The translations under genes were made by a program, and so were the position numbers. Positions 58,262 through 64,000 of a stretch of DNA of 64,000 bases are shown here, one piece after another. A model generated the notes under the pieces. That model was not told the DNA's origin. It was given only the letters and a program-made list of their open reading frames with translations, and did no database searches. The stretch is from Psococerastis gibbosa (taxonomy: Eukaryota; Arthropoda; Insecta; Psocodea; Psocidae): assembly GCA_963971405.1 (NCBI GenBank), contig OZ020488.1, positions 29,655,089 to 29,719,088 on the forward strand. Reading direction: 5' to 3'. Numbering within the stretch: position 1 is the first letter of the stretch; every line of letters starts with the position of its first letter.

Positions 58262-58845
58262 TTGTGATTTTCTATTTATACGTAGTATAAGGAAAGCTTT
58301 GTGATGGTCAAAATTTTTGATGTGGAGATTTCAGTGGATTTACACATTTTGAAGTAACAAAAAAAAAGTGTTTTTACGAAATGTTTGTCTGTCTGGCTGT
58401 CTTTTCGGTGATTTGTGGACAAACTATTCGGTGGATTTGGATGAAATGCATGTAGATTCACAAAAATCATTCATCGGAACCATTTTTTTATTTTTATTTT
58501 GGGCTAACTGAATTTTGGGGGTTTCGCTAACAAGAAACTCCAAAAACCGGCTTAAAAAAATTATCGATAACGGTTCTTACGATTTCCAATAGGCTCACAT
58601 ATATTGTGGTCGTTATTAATGTTAACAACCCTGCTTGTTACTGTGTTGTAATGTATTGTGGTCAGTCCGTTCTGTAGACTACTCAATCGCCCCATCGATC
58701 AATTCAGTGCTTTGGTGATGTCGAGGGGACAGAAATTTAACCATAGGAAAATTATTTACTGCGTAATAACTCATATTACCTACTGTATCTACTAATTGAT
58801 AAATAGGAAAGCATGTTCGAGCAAACTCGGACCGGTTCTTTTAAA
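58262..58845 (-). repeat. Repeat family C, minus-strand copy
   Basis: It starts with TATTTATACGTAGTATAAGG and ends GCATGTTCGAGCAAACTCGG before ACCGGTTC, i.e. the family read in reverse, with a deletion in the middle. It ends about 120 bp before the start codon of SLC66A3 paralogue b and may lie in its promoter. Confidence 0.8.
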
Positions 58846-58963
58846 AGTTATAAAAGTCCCACGACTACTGTAGGTTTTAATTCTGCAAAGTTGAAAATGG
58901 GTTTCTATTTACTATTGTTTTTACACCGGATTTATTGTTATTTACTCTTTACGACCTTTCGGC

Positions 58964-60194
58964 ATGAACATCTCCGCCGTCATTTCGGACACTTTGGGCA
59001 TTCTGACAGTGGCGTTCACTGTTATTTCTAGGATACCCCAAATTAACAAGTTAATTACTAAAAAATCAAGCACTGGACTCAGCATCTCTGGTCTTTTATT
59101 GGAAATTATATCGTAAGTAATGCATTTCAACGCAGCTCAGCAGGAAAAATGCAATACAGTATATTAAATAACTAATAATGTAACAGTAAAGGCTTTCACG
59201 GCCGGAGTCGAATGAAGAACCAGTAGAATCCGGTCTGATGGGCCGTGGTCGAAATGAAAGCGAACTTCCAAACGTTTCGTCAACATCTGCGGTCGACATC
59301 TTCAGTGGAACTGCGTAGACTTCTGAGATGGTATCTTGGAGGTTCAGCAGCAACTGTGATTCATTTCGACCACGGCCCATCAGCCCGGATTCTACTGGTT
59401 CTTCAAATAACTAATACTTAATAACTAGGCAAAACGCACTGGAGTTATGAGTAGGTAGGCTACCCATTCTCTTGTAAATATCTTCTTAATTCTGTTGCAG
59501 ATGTACTGTGATTATCTCTTACAACTACATCCGAGGATATCAACTCATTACATACATGGAGTATCCGTTCTTATACGTACAACAATTTATAATATTGGCT
59601 TTAACTTTACACTATTACGGATACAATTTGGGATGGCTCGTTTTAATATTTTTCAGCTTTTCTGCATTGTTTGGGATATTTGTGCAAGAAATTTTACATG
59701 AAAATATTCTTAAAATTATTCTGGTGAGCTATTTGCACAATTGAATGAGGGCCAAGGCTTGCTTGACATTAAAAAGTTAGGATATGTGGGTCAGGCTTAG
59801 GAAAGCATGTAAACTAGGCGGCCCCGGGCCCTAATTCCGCTGGCTTAGTAATAGAGGACACCATACGCAATATGTCACATTAAAATGGGCAATAGGTAAA
59901 GCTGTGGGTCTATAATTTTTCACTTTCTTTTTGCAGTCCCTGTCAACGCCCATAAGCAGTTTTGCCAAAATAATGCAACTCTTGACAATAGTTCGGACCA
60001 AAAATGCTGACTCAGTCAGCACTTTGACGTGGTTCATCGCAGGATCTACCAGCGTCACAAGAGTTTTCACGACAATTGTTAATACCAAAGACATTCTGCT
60101 TCTTACTAAATTCATTGTATCAACAGGCACATGTTTTGCTGTCTTTTGCGCAGCCATATACTACCAACGAGAAGCACAGATAAGCAAAGAATGA
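58964..60194 (+). CDS. Slc66a3: SLC66A3 (PQLC3)-like PQ-loop transporter, paralogue b, three exons, 209 aa
   Basis: Exons 58964-59112, 59501-59723 and 59937-60194; donor TC|GTAAGT and acceptor TTGCAG|A join as serine, as in paralogue a. Protein landmarks: RIPQINKLITKKSSTGLSIS (PQ-loop), TYMEYPFLYVQQFIILALTL, SFAKIMQLLTIVRTKNADSV and LTWFIAGSTSVTRVFTTI, then a short tail ending AQISKE. The ATG at 58964 gives the same N-terminal length as paralogue a. Intron 1 holds a family E hairpin and intron 2 a SINE fragment. The two proteins are clearly paralogous but well diverged, so the duplication is not recent. Confidence 0.93.
59190..59410. repeat. Family E hairpin element in intron 1 of SLC66A3 paralogue b
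   Basis: Arms GAAGAACCAGTAGAATCCGG, TGATGGGCCGTGGTCGAAAT and the inverse ATTTCGACCACGGCCCATCA, CCGGATTCTACTGGTTCTTC form a hairpin. Between them, on the minus strand, lies CCACTGAAGATGTCGACCGC, then AGATGTTGACGAAACG. The family also has copies at 2283, 36310 and 47995. Confidence 0.75.
59805..59855 (+). mobile_element. SINE, copy 5, short fragment
   Basis: GCATGTAAACTAGGCGGCCC and CGGGCCCTAATTCCGCTGGC then TTAGTAATAG match the SINE body with internal deletions. It lies in intron 2 of SLC66A3 paralogue b. Confidence 0.75.
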
Positions 60195-60789
60195 CTGAAA
60201 AGACCGCTTCTCACACTGAACTGAATTTCAGACAATCCATAATGCAGTGCAACAAAATGAAACGTTGTTTTTCCAAAATTTGCAATAATTCCCCACAAGT
60301 TGAGCTTTTCTGTAAGATATTGCTAGTCCCAAATCCTAGTTTGAAAGATGACTCTTTACGCACGGGCACCATAAAATTTAGGGTTCAATACGACAATGAA
60401 AGGTCGTATGAAGGGATGTGCAGCGAGACCCAGGCTTCCGAAAACCCGCTAATAAATACCCATAAAACTCAGTTACCCGTCATTATCATCCACAGAAAAC
60501 GTTGACCCCAATATAATCATATTTTGGGGGTAATACAGCTAGAACATTGTTTTTTCAAATATTTTATTTAGTAAAATTTATTTCGTTATCTGGTAGAGTA
60601 GCCCTTTTAGCCCAGGGTAGATAATTTTTTATAAGACATTAAATTATAGTAGAATGAAACCCATTGAAATGGAAGATAATATGACAGACATTAAAGGAAA
60701 AATAAATTACGGGTGCAATTTGGCGCCCATGGGCCTCTGACCAACATAATGCATGACGAAAGCCTTTGTAATTATATCAATATAATACA

Positions 60790-61432
60790 ACACAGTAATA
60801 ATGGCAGGGCACACAATGTATTGGGCCGTTGGGGCAAGAATTATCCATAATTTCTTCAAAAAATATTTGTTTTTATTCAAAACCAAAACATTGCTTTGGA
60901 ATGCAACTTGTTCGGGGTTGATACTCTATTTAACACCTGAAACATACCTGAAGTTAGATAAAAAGGTTCCGCAGAAAAATTATTTTCTTGATGTTTTTAT
61001 TTTTTATTTTTATTTTTTTGTCCTAGAGCAGAACTATCAAGAGGCAAGCGACCTATTATATTGGGCCTACAATACTGAGATTTTTTTTAATCGTTGAATT
61101 TATAGCCGTTTTGTTTTTAGTTTTTGGTAGGTAAACGACGTGCAGACAATAGACAAAAAAAAACACTTTTTAGTACCTCATGCCGTGTAAATCCACAGAA
61201 ATCTCGGAATATAGAGAAACTGTGTTAATCCTCAGCCTAACCGAAATAAAGGAGCCATAAATAAAATTATTAAACCATATTTTAACATTTCAAAAAACTT
61301 AAATTCTGGTAATAATCATTACCTACAGAACGAACTAGTAATACAGGAGCTCCTGATATTCCCCCGAATAAATAATATAAGATTTTATCACTAAGCTTTC
61401 CTTATACGACGTATAAATAGGAAAGCAAAAAC
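60790..61432 (+). repeat. Repeat family C, divergent copy
   Basis: It has CACACAATGTATTGGGC, AATGCAACTTGTTCGG, TTAACACCTGAAACATACCT and GGTTCCGCAGAAAAATTATT, then GTGTAAATCCACAGAAATCT and the end AAGCTTTCCTTATACGACGT. An unrelated stretch of about 170 bp (61230-61395) splits the right end. Confidence 0.7.
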
Positions 61433-61614
61433 CCCCGTGGCAAGGCCAACAAATGTGGGCCTATCTAGAGCTGATGATTCTCGCATCTCTATTTGGGATG
61501 ACGTGGTCAACAACTAGCAGCTAGTGCGTGAGCCACGCTCTTCTCCTATTGATGAAGGTAAGGTACCATTAGGGAACCTTGACCTCCAGCATCATAACCT
61601 AGTTCTCTGCCAAC

Positions 61615-61740
61615 TGGCCAACAGACAGACCGACAGATAGACATTTCAAAAAAAATGGTCGCTGGTACCTCAAAACGTGAAAATCGGTTAATCTCAAATT
61701 GTCAAAAATTTCAACCATCACAAAGCTTTCTACTAACCTA
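61615..61740 (+). repeat. Repeat family C, right-end fragment
   Basis: AACAGACAGACCGACAG, ACATTTC, GTACCTCAAAACGTG and CATCACAAAGCTTTC match the last 130 bp of the family. Confidence 0.65.
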
Positions 61741-61970
61741 TAAAATAAAAAAAACAAAAAGCATAGTTTGGGTAGCGGAAATCACCTTGTATCGTATAAT
61801 ATACACTGTATTGTATATCATGTCACATACTGTATATACTTAAATTATCTTAAAACCTTTCGTAAGGGTAGCCTATACCACATGCAAAATCTTTAAAATT
61901 TTGATAATTGTAATAATTTACTAATCACTTTATCCCTACTTAACCCGTGACACAATAAGTTCTACCTTCT

Positions 61971-62370
61971 GCAGCCCCGATCATGGCGATTTGGGATTAT
62001 TATAATACCCGGGTTTATACAATACCGGGTTTATTTTTTAATACCGCAGTAGTAACGTGACGGTGTTAAAATACATAAAAAAAATATTATAATAAATAAT
62101 ATAATAAAATTCAAATTAATAAATTAGAATATAAGAGAATGGTTGCATTCTTTAATAATTGAAGGAAATACAAATAAATACTAAAATGCACAGGTAGAAT
62201 TTTGAAATATAATAAGAATTTTAATTAATCTAAGGGAGAAAAAATAGAAAACTCACCAAAAAATATAAATTTATCAATATGAATTTCCCGCGCATTTTCC
62301 ACTCATTTGTTTAAAACTATTGAATTAACCCCGGTATTATAATAATCCCAAATCGCCATGATCGGGCTGC
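61971..62370. mobile_element. MITE family G, copy 2, 400 bp
   Basis: Ends GCAGCCCCGATCATGGCGAT and ATCGCCATGATCGGGCTGC are inverted, followed inside by TTGGGATTATTATAATACC and its inverse. Relative of 11628-11789. Target duplication not clear. Confidence 0.82.
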
Positions 62371-62662
62371 TTCAGCTGCAACTCTCTGCACTGCCTTCCA
62401 CAACAAACAACGGTCTTAGATAAATAAATGGGACATTTCTTAAGTCTCCTAGTTTTAGAAAATTAAGGGACTTAAATCTCTGTCATTGAAGCCGCCCGAG
62501 AAAATTAATTTTCTACTTATCAGAAGCGTTTCGAGGCTTTTAGAGTAGACACGGGCGCTCTTGAATATTTTTTTGTTACTACAATAGCAAATAAGCTATT
62601 GCTACTCATATTAATACTATTATTATACAATTATGTAGGCTATGTCAAACCTGCACGAAATT

Positions 62663-64000
62663 TCATGTTGCTTTGCTTTGCGGGATCACTTGTTGGACAT
62701 GATCAGCAGTGCTCCCGACTATAAGCATTATCCGGCCTGGCTGTTCCCCAACGCACTCCACTTGGTGTACACTCCAATCTTTCCGCTGGCAGAAAGTCGA
62801 GCAGTAAGGCGTCCGTCGACACATCGAGCACTCAGCGAATGCGTCTCGATTACAGTTCGCACACTGGAAGCAATACGCCATAGCGTTCTCTTTACTTAAC
62901 TAAATAACAACGAATAATTAAAAAAACTTTCCAATAGCTGGTTCGTTATATATATCGTATTTAACAGAACATAAGTCATTAGTACAGCTTGCGGAAACAC
63001 ATTGTTACATGCTGTCACTTGTGCTACAGCGACATACCAGGTGAACGATGAGCACCCGCTTATTGAAGGGTTTTTTATGGACATAGGCCTCATTGTAGAG
63101 GCTTATTGAACCTTGACAACGTTTTCGGTTTTCGGACATTATTGGTTCCGAATGAATTTCTTGCAAGCTCGTTCATTCCTTGATTTAAACTCGCACAGCC
63201 GACTACGAATGCCAATGGGCAAGCACATCATTTCATTCTGATTTTTTTTTTCTTTTTATACTTTGATTGCAATTTTCTGTAAATCTATGGGCTTCAGGAT
63301 GTTTTGTCTCTATAGCCCACTGTATACTGTACGGAACCTAGTGAAACAAAATTGGACCAGGAAGGAATTTAAATTGTACTAAACCTTTCTGTATAAGATT
63401 TGCATAAAATTGGACGCTCAGGTCCGTTATTTATTTATTTTTTACTTATTTATTCAAGCTTACCATTGTCATTGTAAAAGGCGTTAGCTCGACTGAATCA
63501 AGCACGGGAACGAGTCTATGTGCAACCTAAGTTGTTGGGATAAATTGTTTCAGAGACCGTATCTGGTGCCTGGGATTGCTTAAATCCTGTTAGAAGGTAC
63601 GAGCACTGTTCGGATCTGATGAAAGTAGGCAAGAGTGTGTGGGACGGTCATTGAATATGTAAGGTACGATGCACAGAAAAACATTACCGAATAATTACCA
63701 GGGCTAATGATTTGTTCCATTCTGGAATAATGCTGCCGAGTTGTATTATGGCCCAATTGCATTTCTATCTGATCTAACCAAAAATCGAACTACTTCCCCA
63801 TTGTTTTAATTCATATTTATCATTTGATTGTATTTTTAATCATTATGGCGGCAAGGGGACAAATTAAGAATATGTGATACCTTTTTATTTTCATTGTTCT
63901 CGGTACATGTCGTGGGCTGGAGACCAACGGCATTCACGACATGAACGGGGAGTACTTCTCTCGACTCATAAGCGACCTGTGGTTCCATCTGGGCATTGAT
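62663..64000 (-). CDS. Deaf1: Deaf1 transcription factor, last two exons (5' part outside the window)
   Basis: Exon 63881-64000 (40 codons, open to the window edge) ends at donor AAAAAG|GTATCA in phase 0. After a roughly 1.0-kb intron, exon 62663-62863 starts at TTGCTTCCAG|TGT and encodes 66 aa and a stop. The join gives ENNENKK-CANCNRDAFAECSMC. The MYND finger is complete: CANC, CSMC, YCSTFC, H and C (RTPYCSTFCQRKDWSVHQVE), and a short tail PGRIMLIVGSTADHVQQV follows, as at the end of invertebrate Deaf-1. MYND in Deaf1 recruits partners; the DNA-binding SAND domain must lie in exons beyond 64000. Confidence 0.9.

Overview
This is nuclear DNA from an animal, most likely an arthropod. Protein genes are split by GT/AG introns, about a third or more of the window is degenerate transposon sequence, and the base composition is AT-rich. 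The mix of a SmydA-type MYND/SET protein, a Toll-like receptor, a Deaf1 with an invertebrate-style MYND tail, copia, Tc1, LINE and MITE relics fits an arthropod. I cannot name the species. All exon models below were built by hand from splice signals, reading-phase agreement and remembered family sequences; nothing was aligned by computer.

Layout. 1-3000: repeats, including a 188-bp palindrome made of tRNA fragments. 3014-8622 (+): six-exon SmydA-like gene. 8.6-19 kb: gene-free repeat field (SINE, MITEs, a nested hAT MITE, a LINE insertion with a 13-bp target duplication, a minisatellite). 19145-21754 (+): Toll-like receptor with an intronless coding region. 23472-28738 (+): five-exon TPR protein that I read as a divergent FANCG. 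30294-37681 (-): complete five-exon DDX10/Dbp4 helicase, convergent with the TPR gene. 39-41.3 kb: an interspersed repeat split by an internally deleted copia element that itself carries a LINE tail. 41501-42508 (-): RNF26-like membrane RING protein. 43859-45819 (+): two exons of an unrecognised gene with a Tc1 relic in the intron. 49-50 kb: LINE tail. 51523-52785 and 58964-60194 (+): two SLC66A3 (PQLC3) paralogues, with a decayed exon-1 copy and a LINE between them. 62663-64000 (-): last two exons of Deaf1, which runs off the window.

The genes do not form one pathway. Their products are a chromatin or lysine methyltransferase-like protein, an innate immune receptor, a probable DNA cross-link repair scaffold, a ribosome-biogenesis helicase, an endomembrane E3 ligase, two membrane transporters and a transcription factor. 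The points most worth a second look are the FANCG candidate, the local SLC66A3 duplications, a 50-bp motif placed in the same orientation upstream of both the RNF26 and first SLC66A3 genes, and several clearly bounded MITE families with readable target-site duplications.
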